The notes under the pieces: generated by a model
Told to the model about the DNA's origin: nothing
The model's input: the letters and a program-made list of their open reading frames with translations, nothing else
Databases searched by the model: none
DNA from: Flavobacteriaceae bacterium D16
GTDB taxonomy: Bacteria; Bacteroidota; Bacteroidia; Flavobacteriales; Flavobacteriaceae
Length of the DNA stretch: 64,000 bases
Direction of reading: 5' to 3'
NCBI GenBank assembly: GCA_021295155.1
Contig: JAJTJC010000034.1
Span: 186,001 to 250,000 of the forward strand
Made by a program: the position numbers and the translations under genes
Shown: positions 1 to 8,289 of the stretch, piece by piece
Layout of the letters: the number at the start of each line of letters is the position of its first letter
How positions within the stretch are numbered: the stretch's first letter is position 1

Positions 1-2701
1 CTGTTTTAACGGTTACCGAAGTCTCATCCTTGCTTTCACCATATTCAACCATTATCTTGTATGTTCCCGGTTTAACAGTAACACCCCCGCGTTCCCGATT
101 GCTTTTCCTGATGCTGCGTGAAGGTCTATCCGGACCTTTTTCATCGAGGCCCCAGTATACCCGGTGGAAGCCTTTCTTTTCCGGGGTCTTATACTTAAGG
201 GTGCGAATCAGGCGATCTCCATCGTAGATTTTAAAGAAGACTGTGTCTTTGGTCTTTTTCTTGCCAGCAACTTCGTCTTCTTCTTTTTTCTCTTCACCAT
301 CCTTTTTGGCCATGGGCTTGCGCTCCTTTTTTCCCTCTTTCAGATAGTAGGTGATCATAGCACCACCTCTACGGTTTTCCGCATTGTATAGTGCATCTCC
401 TCCAAACCGGCTTCCTGTGGGCTGCTGGTAAGCGGCCAGGTAGGCATCCGGACTTGGAAACAAACTAATGTCCTGATTCATTATGGTTTTGTCTGCTGCC
501 AGCGCTCTTAGTGGCCGGATATCATCCAAAACCCAGGCGGCCCTGCCAAAGGTCCCAATGACCAGATCCTGTTCGCGTGGATGGATAACCAGGTCCTTGG
601 TAGATACCGTTGGAAATCCTTCCGTCCATTTTTGCCAGTTGTCGGCGGCGTCAAAAGAGATGTACAGGCCGTCATCCGTACCCAGGAACATCAGCTTGGG
701 ATTGTCCTTGTCTTCCACAATAGAAAGCGTATAGCTCTTTACATCTTCAGCATCCACAATGCGTTCCCAGGTCTTCCCGTAATCCCGGGTGCGATAGGCA
801 TAAGGGGTATAGTTAAACCTCCTGTAGTCGTTGGCAATCAACAGGGCTTCTCCTTTATTGCTTTGTGAGGCTTTGATCTGTGGAATCCAGCTCCCGCCAG
901 GCAATCCCTTAATGTTTTTGGTGACTTCCGTCCAGCTGTTTCCACCATTTTGAGTAAAGTGCACCCTGCCGTCATCTGTCCCTACCCAGAGCATATCTTT
1001 CTCCACGGGAGAAGGTTCGATAACCAGGATGGTACAGTGGTTTTCTGCCCCGGTGGCATCCATGGTGAGGCCCCCGCTTTCGCTTTGTTTTTGTTTTTCG
1101 GGATCATTGGTGGTCAGGTCCGGGGAGATCACTTCCCAGGTCAGGCCTTTGTCTGTGCTTTTGTGTACAAACTGGCTTCCGAAATAGACGGTGCTGTTGT
1201 CAAACGGATCCTGCCCGATCCCGGCATTCCAGTTAAAGCGAAGTCTGGTCTCGGCATCTGGTGAAGTAGGCCTAACGGAATAGTTGTTCCCGGTCTGCCA
1301 GTCGTAACGGCTTACAAAACCCTGCTGGCTCATGGCATATCCGTAACGGGAATCGTCCAGGTCCGGTACTACGTCAAATCCGTCGCCAAAAGCAATTTCC
1401 TGCCAGTAGCTGTTGCGGATGCCCTGGTCGCGCCAAACATAAGCCGGACCCCTCCAGGAACCGTTGTCCTGCATGCCGCCGTATAAGTTGTAGGGGTATT
1501 CATTATCTATACTGATGTGGTAGAACTGAGCCACAGGCAGGTTACCAATAAAGCGCCAGGTCTTTCCGCCATCTTTGGTAATGTTCATTCCCCCGTCGTT
1601 ACCGTCAATCATGAATTGTCCGTTGTCCGGATGTATCCACCATGCATGGTGGTCCGGGTGTACCCCGTTGGATGCCCTGTAGGCCGGCATGAGTTGACTG
1701 AAGTTTTTACCACCGTCTTCGGATACATTCACATAGGTAAAGACCGAGTATACCCGGTTTTCGTTCTCGGGATCTACATGGATGTCTGAGTAGTAGAAGG
1801 GGCGGTTACCAATGTCGTTCTTGTCGTTGATCTTTTTCCACTTAAACCCCCCGTCCACACTTTTGTAAAGGGCATTCTTTTTGGCTTCCACCAGGGCATA
1901 GACCACATTAGGTTTATTGGGAGCGATGGCTATCCCGATTCGCCCAAGGTTGCCTTTAGGAAGACCGTCTTCATCGCTAAGTTTCTTCCAGTTTTTTCCG
2001 CCGTCATGGGTCATATAAAGTCCGCTTCCAGAACCACCTGATTTGAAGAACCAGGGGTCTCGTTTATGTTCCCACATTGCAGCGATGAGTTTATTTGGGT
2101 TGGTAGGGTCCATGACCAGATCGGCCACCCCGGTTTTATTGTTTACAAACAGGATCTTTTGCCAGGATTGTCCGCCATCCGTGGTTTTAAAGACCCCCCG
2201 TTCCGGGTGTTCCCCCCAGGGAGATCCGATGGCGCCCACGTATACCGTATTGGGATCTGTGGGGTCTATAATGATGCGGTGTACATGACGGGTTTTTTCC
2301 AGTCCCATCAGCTGCCAGTTCTTGCCGCCGTCCAGGGAGCGGTAGACGCCATAGCCGCCATTTAGGGAGTTACGGGGATTCCCTTCCCCGGTACCCACCC
2401 AGATCACGGAAGGGTTGGATTGTTGTATGGCAACGGCCCCGATAGAGCCCGTCGATTCCTTGTCGAAAATAGGGTCCCATTTGATCCCCCCGGAGGTCGA
2501 TTTCCAGAGTCCGCCAGAAGCGGTACCCACATACATGATATCGGGGTTCTGGTTGACGACATCAATGGTGGTTACCCGACCGCTCATTCCGCCAGGGCCT
2601 ATATTTCGGGGTTTAAGATCCTGAACCAGGTCCATCGTAAAGTCTTGTGCAAAAAATGAAAAGGATGCTAAAAGCATCAGGGGGAGTAGAAATTTCCTCA
2701 T
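1..2701 (-). CDS. Secreted VPS10/BNR-repeat beta-propeller protein (3' end outside window)
   Basis: The frame is open from an ATG at 2701 to the window edge, giving 900 codons with the C-terminus missing. Residues 1-19 are a signal peptide ending in FFAQ. Many sialidase-like blades follow, with repeated motifs of the type SxDGGxxW (TSGGIKW, SLDGGKNW, TTDGGQSW, THDGGKNW, SVDGGFKW, TKDGGKTW), typical of the VPS10/'glycosyl hydrolase' propellers abundant in Bacteroidota. A lysine- and glutamate-rich linker lies near the window edge, followed by what looks like the start of a beta-sandwich domain. The catalytic role is unknown: these propellers are often called glycosyl hydrolases without proof and may instead bind peptides or polysaccharides. 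It is convergent with nothing and stands alone on this side. Confidence 0.85.
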   Translation of the reverse strand, partial: MRKFLLPLMLLASFSFFAQDFTMDLVQDLKPRNIGPGGMSGRVTTIDVVNQNPDIMYVGTASGGLWKSTSGGIKWDPIFDKESTGSIGAVAIQQSNPSVIWVGTGEGNPRNSLNGGYGVYRSLDGGKNWQLMGLEKTRHVHRIIIDPTDPNTVYVGAIGSPWGEHPERGVFKTTDGGQSWQKILFVNNKTGVADLVMDPTNPNKLIAAMWEHKRDPWFFKSGGSGSGLYMTHDGGKNWKKLSDEDGLPKGNLGRIGIAIAPNKPNVVYALVEAKKNALYKSVDGGFKWKKINDKNDIGNRPFYYSDIHVDPENENRVYSVFTYVNVSEDGGKNFSQLMPAYRASNGVHPDHHAWWIHPDNGQFMIDGNDGGMNITKDGGKTWRFIGNLPVAQFYHISIDNEYPYNLYGGMQDNGSWRGPAYVWRDQGIRNSYWQEIAFGDGFDVVPDLDDSRYGYAMSQQGFVSRYDWQTGNNYSVRPTSPDAETRLRFNWNAGIGQDPFDNSTVYFGSQFVHKSTDKGLTWEVISPDLTTNDPEKQKQSESGGLTMDATGAENHCTILVIEPSPVEKDMLWVGTDDGRVHFTQNGGNSWTEVTKNIKGLPGGSWIPQIKASQSNKGEALLIANDYRRFNYTPYAYRTRDYGKTWERIVDAEDVKSYTLSIVEDKDNPKLMFLGTDDGLYISFDAADNWQKWTEGFPTVSTKDLVIHPREQDLVIGTFGRAAWVLDDIRPLRALAADKTIMNQDISLFPSPDAYLAAYQQPTGSRFGGDALYNAENRRGGAMITYYLKEGKKERKPMAKKDGEEKKEEDEVAGKKKTKDTVFFKIYDGDRLIRTLKYKTPEKKGFHRVYWGLDEKGPDRPSRSIRKSNRERGGVTVKPGTYKIMVEYGESKDETSVTVKT

Positions 2702-2870
2702 GAAAATAGGGTTGTTAGTTAGCCGTCTAAAGATACCCCAAATGGGAGGGAAAGAATCTTAAAAGGATGTTAAGGGGGGTGTTGATAAGTGTGGATAGGT
2801 TTTGTAGGAATATTCGGAGGAAAAAAGAGTTTATTATATATTTAGAATCTTATATCAAAATTAACTGTAA

Positions 2871-3488
2871 ATGAGAAATTGGGTTATTTCAAAATCTGAA
2901 GCAATGGACACCTATATGATAGCTCAAGAGAAAGCTATTTGGTTGTCTGATCAAAAAAAAGACACAAACATTCTTGAACTTATAGAATCCAAGAAACTTG
3001 GGAAAATAAAAAGTATTAGATATGAAGAGTTAAAAGAAATCGTTTTTGTGGATTCTGATTCAACCATTGAATTTAACTATGTAGATGACAAAATGACCGA
3101 TGAAGAATTTCAATTAGACAGAAATACTTATTCTGATATAAGCACATATTTGAAAAACAATTTAAAAGGAACGGAAATAAGAAATTATTCGGTTTTAAAG
3201 CAAATTCTTCCTGAGCTAACCATTATGGGCGCTGCCTTAGTTTTCTTTGTTGCTACTTACTTGGCGGCACTTGAATTGGAAAATGGAGGAAATATAAACG
3301 TATCAGGGTATAAGTCATGGTTAAAACAAATAGTTTCTTCTATTGCAGAAGTACTTGGAACAATAGGAACTTTAATAATTGGAATTATTTTTATTGGGTT
3401 TTTGACCTATCTTGTGATTAATAAGGTACAGAATCCAAAAAAGGGAGAAGTATTAAAAATCAAGAAGTATCCTAAACTATCAATCTAA
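2871..3488 (+). CDS. Hypothetical membrane protein, AT-rich orphan
   Basis: This 205-residue protein is not recognised. Residues 1-110 are soluble, with alternating hydrophobic beta-like stretches (AIWLSD, IRYEELKEIVFVDSD, STIEFNYV) reminiscent of a YcxB/PH-like fold. Two membrane segments follow at about 115-135 (ILPELTIMGAALVFFVATYLAAL) and 157-181 before a lysine-rich cytoplasmic tail. The gene is clearly richer in A and T than its neighbours, and its codon choice (AAA, ATA, GAA) differs, which suggests recent transfer or weak selection. It ends 22 bases before the DinB gene, so cotranscription is possible. The PH-like reading is inference from pattern only. Confidence 0.7.
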   Translation: MRNWVISKSEAMDTYMIAQEKAIWLSDQKKDTNILELIESKKLGKIKSIRYEELKEIVFVDSDSTIEFNYVDDKMTDEEFQLDRNTYSDISTYLKNNLKGTEIRNYSVLKQILPELTIMGAALVFFVATYLAALELENGGNINVSGYKSWLKQIVSSIAEVLGTIGTLIIGIIFIGFLTYLVINKVQNPKKGEVLKIKKYPKLSI

Positions 3489-3510
3489 ATATTGCCAAAA
3501 ACAAAACCTA

Positions 3511-4158
3511 ATGAAAAAAGATATCCAGCCGGTAGACCGGCGAAACTTTTTGAAAAAATCGTCCCTGCTGGCCATGGGGTCCGGCGCACTGCTTACCGTA
3601 CCGCTTAATGGCTATGCTCAGCCAGCAACAAGCCAGGACGACATCAATATTGTAGGTCCCAAGGAAGGTTTTAGTCCGCAAATCGGGACCCTGGTTTCCA
3701 TGATGAACTGGATGCGCATGGTTATTTTAAGCCCGGTCCGCGGGATGAGTGTTAAAGAACTGGATTACCTGGTGGATGAGAAGGCTAACTCAATCGGGGC
3801 CATGCTCTGGCATCTGGCTTCCACGGAGCGTTTTTACCAGATTCACACCTTTGAAGGTCGCAAGTGGGGTGATTGGGAGCAGGCAGATAAGGACAACTGG
3901 GCACTTGCCATGCAGTTGGGCGATAAGGCCCGCGAAGCGATCAAAGGAAACCCCCTTGAGTTCTACATGGAAAAACTGGATACGGTCCGGGAGAATACCC
4001 TTAAAGAATTTGCCAAAAGAGATGATGACTGGTTGATGGCTGTGGATCAAGATTGGTATTGGGGACCCACCAATAACTACTGTAAATGGTTCCATGTGTG
4101 TGAACACGAATCCAACCATAACGGGCAGTTTAAATTTATCAAGAGTCGTATTGCTTAG
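3511..4158 (+). CDS. DinB-superfamily protein with twin-arginine signal
   Basis: The 215-residue product starts with DRRNFLKKSSLLAMGSGALL (residues 9-28), a good twin-arginine export motif followed by a hydrophobic stretch and an alanine-rich cleavage region (GYAQPA). The rest is a four-helix DinB-like domain whose probable metal ligands are the His of MLWHLAST (about residue 100) and the two His of HVCEHESNHNGQ near the C-terminus. DinB proteins are metal-dependent enzymes, some of them thiol transferases, and most are cytoplasmic. Export through Tat in a folded, metal-loaded state is therefore the notable point. The substrate is unknown. Confidence 0.8.
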   Translation: MKKDIQPVDRRNFLKKSSLLAMGSGALLTVPLNGYAQPATSQDDINIVGPKEGFSPQIGTLVSMMNWMRMVILSPVRGMSVKELDYLVDEKANSIGAMLWHLASTERFYQIHTFEGRKWGDWEQADKDNWALAMQLGDKAREAIKGNPLEFYMEKLDTVRENTLKEFAKRDDDWLMAVDQDWYWGPTNNYCKWFHVCEHESNHNGQFKFIKSRIA

Positions 4159-4262
4159 AAATCCTTTTTGTTTGGCGAAAAACCTGTATCAGCATCTTTC
4201 TTTGCCTTATACTTTGGGACATAAATTGGAAAATTTCTACATTTAATACCTGAAGGCATGCT

Positions 4263-4682
4263 ATGAACATAGGATATAAAAAAAACTATATGCGGTCCAA
4301 CCTGATTTTCGGGTTAATGTGGGCAATATTTTTCCAGATATTTATTTTTACTGACGATGGTATCCGATGGTTCCATTTTGGCTATCTGGCAGTTGCAGCT
4401 ATGTATCTGGGCACATACCTTTACCAAAGGCGTTACGGTTATTTAACCCTGGAAAACGGCGTATTAAAATTGAATGATCCCAGGAGAAAATACATTAACC
4501 TTAATGAGGTTACCCATTTCAAATATTTTGCAGGGGACTATATCCTGGAAAGTGAACAGCATAAAGTGAAGGTCAATAATCACCTTTTGGATGAAGCATC
4601 CCTGGAACTCTTTAAGTTAGAAATGATGAAATACGGGCTGCAACCGGGCACGTCCAGAAAAATCCAAGTTGAGTCTGATTAA
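4263..4682 (+). CDS. Small membrane protein with possible PH-like domain
   Basis: A 139-residue protein without a recognised family. Two membrane segments sit at about residues 12-30 (LIFGLMWAIFFQIFIF) and 37-54 (FGYLAVAAMYLGTYLY), followed by RRYGYLTLENGVLKLNDP and a beta-rich C-terminal region of about 80 residues. The layout of two helices followed by a small beta domain that begins with 'YLTLENGVLKL' resembles bacterial PH-domain membrane proteins, but this is inference. It stands alone: 104 bases follow the DinB gene and a tandem repeat tract lies just downstream. Confidence 0.65.
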   Translation: MNIGYKKNYMRSNLIFGLMWAIFFQIFIFTDDGIRWFHFGYLAVAAMYLGTYLYQRRYGYLTLENGVLKLNDPRRKYINLNEVTHFKYFAGDYILESEQHKVKVNNHLLDEASLELFKLEMMKYGLQPGTSRKIQVESD

Positions 4683-4699
4683 ATTTTATAACCAATAAA

Positions 4700-4790
4700 G
4701 AAGTACGAATTACGAAGTACGAATTACGAATTACGAATTAAGAAGTACGAATTACGAAGTACGAGTTATGAAGTACGAGTTACGAATTAC
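4700..4790. repeat. Tandem array of 14-mer and 7-mer units (GAAGTACGAATTAC)
   Basis: About 90 bases are built from GAAGTACGAATTAC units, with extra GAATTAC half-units and late copies that carry GAGTTAY instead of GAATTAC. The tract fills the gap between the small membrane protein and the PLDc_N gene. It is non-coding on inspection and carries no spacer structure, so it is a simple interspersed repeat and not a CRISPR array. Slippage would be expected to make its length variable between strains. Confidence 0.85.
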
Positions 4791-4820
4791 CAATAATTAA
4801 CAACTAATAATCAACAACAC

Positions 4821-5042
4821 ATGCTACTACCACTTGCCATTAGTTCAGCGGTCCTTTTTTTCATCTTAATCTTTGCCTTATTCACCTTAGTACTCACCAT
4901 AGTTGCCCTGGTAGATATCCTGGGGAATCAATTCGAGGGAAATGATAAATTGGTCTGGGTACTGGTGGTTATCTTTTTGGGCATTATTGGTGTTATACTG
5001 TACTTCGCCATGGGACAGCGGCAGAAGTTGCCCAAAGCTTAA
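4821..5042 (+). CDS. PLDc_N domain small membrane protein
   Basis: This 73-residue protein consists of two membrane helices (about residues 4-33 and 44-65) separated by a short loop, LGNQFEGNDKLVWVLVV, and a short basic tail (GQRQKLPKA). That pattern is the phospholipase-D-nuclease N-terminal (PLDc_N) family, which occurs alone in many bacteria. No nuclease domain is attached, so no enzymatic role should be assumed. The function of the stand-alone form is unknown. The start is the first ATG after the repeat tract. Confidence 0.8.
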   Translation: MLLPLAISSAVLFFILIFALFTLVLTIVALVDILGNQFEGNDKLVWVLVVIFLGIIGVILYFAMGQRQKLPKA

Positions 5043-5256
5043 GTGGCCAATTCTTAATATAGAATACCAACAAATTATTTCGTATGACAAGTAAGCTGAA
5101 GTCCATTTTCTCCACCTGTGGATGGGTAACTGGGATTCTGGCCCAATCTAAGGCAGCCTTAATGGTGGCTTCCTTTAACCACCTGTCCATCTGGGTGCAT
5201 TATTACTTTACCTAAGAACCGGATATGAAAACCATATAACAGGATAAGGTAGTTGT

Positions 5257-5430
5257 TTAGTTTTTTGGCTTGTCTTTCGCCTTAGGCAGCCTTTTAGCAT
5301 CCTTAAGGCTCTTGTTGATGATCCACTCCAATTGGCCATTAACACTTCGGAATTCATCGTCTGCCCATTTTTCAATTTGTTTGAATACAACGGGGTCAAT
5401 CCTAAGCACAAAAGATTTTCGCTTGCTCAC
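5257..5430 (-). CDS. Arc-type ribbon-helix-helix DNA-binding protein (GTG start)
   Basis: A 57-residue gene that starts with GTG at 5430; an in-frame TAG two codons upstream rules out a longer form. The product begins SKRKSFVLRIDP, a beta-strand typical of ribbon-helix-helix repressors. Two helices follow (VFKQIEKWADDEFRSVNGQL and EWIINKSLKDA), close to the Arc-family pattern with the conserved RSVNGQ turn. It begins 3 bases after the SPFH gene stop and is surely cotranscribed with it; this SPFH plus RHH pair recurs in Bacteroidota. It probably binds DNA as a dimer and may regulate its own operon, which is inference. Confidence 0.85.
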   Translation of the reverse strand: MSKRKSFVLRIDPVVFKQIEKWADDEFRSVNGQLEWIINKSLKDAKRLPKAKDKPKN

Positions 5431-5433
5431 GAA

Positions 5434-6282
5434 CTAGCCATTTAGAGTGCCTGCATTTACGACAGGGATAGCCTCCTTATCGCCGCAAAGTACTACCATT
5501 AAGTTGCTAACCATGGAAGCTTTTTTATCATCGTCAAAATCAATAATGCCATCTTCAGCGAGTTGTGTGAGCGCATCCTCAACCATACCCACAGCGCCTT
5601 CCACGATTTTTTTACGGGCAGCAACGATTGCAACAGCCTGCTGCCTTTTCAGCATGGCACTGGCAATTTCAGGGGCATAGGCCAGATAACCGATACGTGC
5701 CTCCATTACCTTGATCCCTGCAATGGCAAGCCGTTCTGTGATTTCGGTTTCCAGGGCTTCATTTACTTCATCCATGCCAGAACGCAGGGTCAATTCTGCC
5801 TGTTCGTCATCGAAATTGTCATAAGGGTAGGAGCCCGCCAGTTTCCGGACCGCGGCATCGGTTTGCACCCGCACAAACTCCACATAGTTGTCGACGTCAA
5901 AGGCCGACTTATAAGTATCCTTCACCTGCCATACAAGGATAACGTTGATAAGGATAGGGTTTCCTATCTTATCATTTACCTTGACCCGTTCACTGTCAAA
6001 ATTCCGGGCTCGCAGGGAGATCTTAATTTTACGATAAAAGGGATTGGCCCAAAAGAACCCATTTTCCTTGACGGTTCCCTTATACGCCCCGAACAACACC
6101 ATTACCTTGGAGCTGTTTGGATTTACGATAAAGAAACCTATAAGCACAAGGATTATTACAGGCACCAATAGTAAGAATAGGGGGTTCTTGGTGAAAATAA
6201 CACCTAATATTGTTCCCACAATCAAGATCAACAGTACCAGCAGCATGGTATAGCCGCTACTCGCTTTTATTACTTTTTCCAT
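5434..6282 (-). CDS. SPFH (stomatin/prohibitin-like) membrane protein
   Basis: 282 residues. Two hydrophobic segments at about residues 12-53 anchor the protein, followed by an SPFH domain (NPNSSKVMVLFGAYKGTV through about residue 215) with the typical KVNDKIGNPILINVILVWQV strand and the A-rich helix of ARIGYLAYAPEIASAMLKRQ. SPFH proteins form large membrane-bound oligomers linked to lipid microdomains and protease control. The C-terminal helix continues to residue 282 without a protease partner. The downstream RHH gene is in the same operon. No peptidase (NfeD-type) gene is adjacent. Confidence 0.9.
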   Translation of the reverse strand: MEKVIKASSGYTMLLVLLILIVGTILGVIFTKNPLFLLLVPVIILVLIGFFIVNPNSSKVMVLFGAYKGTVKENGFFWANPFYRKIKISLRARNFDSERVKVNDKIGNPILINVILVWQVKDTYKSAFDVDNYVEFVRVQTDAAVRKLAGSYPYDNFDDEQAELTLRSGMDEVNEALETEITERLAIAGIKVMEARIGYLAYAPEIASAMLKRQQAVAIVAARKKIVEGAVGMVEDALTQLAEDGIIDFDDDKKASMVSNLMVVLCGDKEAIPVVNAGTLNG

Positions 6283-6454
6283 AGTAGTATCATTTTGATA
6301 TCATAATAGTACTAAAATTTTTGGTATAATGAAAATTTTTCAACCAAATTTTTACTAAAGTTATTTCCTAAACTGAATGGAGGCAACATTACCAATTCCT
6401 ATTTAGTGTAAATGCCTTAATTTAGAGTAGCAAATTCTGTCAGACCTCGTCTTT

Positions 6455-6889
6455 ATGAAAAATTTGTTATTGCTGGTTTATCTGGTTTCCCTAACTACCA
6501 TTCAAGCTCAAAGCGATGAATTTGTTGGTATCTATATCCTTAAAAAGGAGGCAGACAATGGGGTTACCCAGCATAAAATGGTCCTTGATGAAGAAGGCAG
6601 CTTTCTATTCAGTGCTTTCTTTTCTCCTAAAGACAGGGATGGGAAAATGCTGGAGATAAAGAGCGATTACGGCAGTGGTAAGTGGCGTGTCAACAGGGAT
6701 CAGGTTTTCTTTACAGTAGATAAGGACAAGGATTTTGATACGGAACGCACCCTGGATTTTTCAAGAACAAGAGCCCGGATTCAAAAACCCTCAATCCTCA
6801 ACAGCAACGGGAAAACCAAGCCGGTAATGCTGGTATTTTTTGATTCCGATATTTTATGGGTGAAGGGGCTTAAGTTGGCAAAACAGTAG
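6455..6889 (+). CDS. Secreted hypothetical protein
   Basis: 144 residues with a clear signal peptide (MKNLLLLVYLVSLTTIQAQS, residues 1-20). The mature part (DEFVGIYILKKEADNGVTQH, then DEEGSFLFSAFF and GSGKWRVNRDQVFFTVD) looks like a lipocalin-like small beta barrel of the kind that measures as 'copper resistance NlpE-like' or 'DUF' in Bacteroidota, but I cannot assign a family. It stands alone, pointing towards the amidohydrolase genes on the other strand. Confidence 0.7.
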   Translation: MKNLLLLVYLVSLTTIQAQSDEFVGIYILKKEADNGVTQHKMVLDEEGSFLFSAFFSPKDRDGKMLEIKSDYGSGKWRVNRDQVFFTVDKDKDFDTERTLDFSRTRARIQKPSILNSNGKTKPVMLVFFDSDILWVKGLKLAKQ

Positions 6890-7032
6890 GGTAATACAGA
6901 GTTTATGGATTTGTTCTCATATCAGATACTATAGGCAGCGCTGGCCATTTTGCCCATTCTTTTGCCCTTAGCCAGGGTAGTGGATATTCTCTGGAACTGC
7001 ACTCCTCCTTTAGCAATTGATACCAGGTCTGT

Positions 7033-8286
7033 TTACTCTTTTGCAAGTTCACCTCCCTGCCAAACCAGTTTGACGCTGCGTAAAATTTTAATATCCCTGC
7101 TGGGATCCCCGGAAACAGCAATCAAATCGGCTGTAAAACCCTTTTTGATCTCCCCTAGATTGTACAGGTGGAAGGTCTTGGCATTTACAGCAGTTGCAGC
7201 TTGCAGTACTTCAATGGGCGACATGCCATAATCGACCATCAATTCTAACTCCCGATAATTTTCACCATGGGTATACACCCCAACGTCGCCTCCAAAGCCT
7301 ATAGTTACCCCGGATTGCAGGGCCAGTTTAAAGGAGGCTTTTTTCTTTTGTATCCGTTCTGTGTCCGCTTCTTTTCCTTTTTGCCATCCCTGATACTGTT
7401 CAATAGCATCACCAGCGGCAAGGGTAGGGTAGAAAACCACTCCCTTTTCTTTCATCAGCTGAAATACTTCCAGCGTGCCACCATCACCGTGTTCAATGGT
7501 TTCCACACCGGCCAGGACAGCCCTTTTCATCCCTTCCGGAGTACTGGCGTGGGCTACCACATAACTCCCGGCAGAGGTAGCTGTTGCAACCATAGCCTCA
7601 AGTTCTTCCAGCAAAAAGGTGGGTTGAGAGGGTGCTCCTGTTTGCCAGCGGTAATCGGCATAGACCTTGATAAAATCGGCCCCATTACCCAGCTGTCTCC
7701 TCGCGGTTTCAATAACCCCGTTTATCCCGCTGGTAGGTTCTGCTCCTAGCGGAACTTCAACTCCGTCGTGAAATCCTTTAGGCCCATATGCCCCGGTGGC
7801 TACAATTGCCGGACCGGCTACTAAAAGCCTGGGCCCAGGAATAATTCCTTTTTCAATACTTTGTTTGAGGTATACATCGGCATAGCCAGCTCCTTCCGAG
7901 CCGAGGTCGCGCATGGTAGTTACCCCGGCCATAAGGGAAGCCTTGGCATGGTTAGCCCCTCTTAGGGATCGTTCTACGGGGGATTCTTTCAGTACCTGGT
8001 CGTTCCAGGGAGTTTCATTATAGGGATGAAGCAGCAGATGGGAATGTCCCTCTATTAAACCCGGCATCAGGGTCATCCCTGAGAGATCCTTGTTTTGGGT
8101 GCCTTTTGGTATTCGAAGTCCCGAAGCAGGTCCGGCGTAAGTGATTAATGCACCTTCTATCAATACTACCCAGTCATCATGCATTTCCTTCCCATCAAAT
8201 ACCCGGTCTGGCTTCAGCAAAAGCTGTGCAGTTGCCTGCTGACACAAACTTATAATCAGGAAAAAGGTTAAAATAAGGTTTTTCAT
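7033..8286 (-). CDS. Secreted amidohydrolase (metal-dependent, prolidase-like)
   Basis: 417 residues with a signal peptide (cleavage near residue 20). The amidohydrolase TIM-barrel ligands are all visible: HSH at 81-83, Lys207 in FIKVYAD, His246 in VVAHAS, His266 in TIEHGDGG and Asp334 in FGGDVGVYTHGENYRE. The family hydrolyses C-N bonds; this secreted subgroup resembles Xaa-Pro dipeptidases and imidazolonepropionase-like enzymes, so a peptide substrate is likely but unproven. It lies 3 bases downstream of a second amidohydrolase and is in the same operon. The two proteins are paralogues with different ligand surroundings. Confidence 0.87.
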   Translation of the reverse strand: MKNLILTFFLIISLCQQATAQLLLKPDRVFDGKEMHDDWVVLIEGALITYAGPASGLRIPKGTQNKDLSGMTLMPGLIEGHSHLLLHPYNETPWNDQVLKESPVERSLRGANHAKASLMAGVTTMRDLGSEGAGYADVYLKQSIEKGIIPGPRLLVAGPAIVATGAYGPKGFHDGVEVPLGAEPTSGINGVIETARRQLGNGADFIKVYADYRWQTGAPSQPTFLLEELEAMVATATSAGSYVVAHASTPEGMKRAVLAGVETIEHGDGGTLEVFQLMKEKGVVFYPTLAAGDAIEQYQGWQKGKEADTERIQKKKASFKLALQSGVTIGFGGDVGVYTHGENYRELELMVDYGMSPIEVLQAATAVNAKTFHLYNLGEIKKGFTADLIAVSGDPSRDIKILRSVKLVWQGGELAKE

Positions 8287-8289
8287 TGC

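Noticed and set aside
4700-4790. CRISPR array
   Set aside because: Units are directly adjacent, with no spacers and no cas genes nearby.
5084-5215. A 43-codon plus-strand ORF (ATG at 5084) between the PLDc_N gene and the RHH gene
   Set aside because: It is short, has no recognised family and no clear promoter; the composition is not clearly coding.
6903-7121. A minus-strand ORF of 72 codons past the amidohydrolase stop
   Set aside because: It overlaps the amidohydrolase end in another frame and resembles no family; the tail looks like chance open frame.
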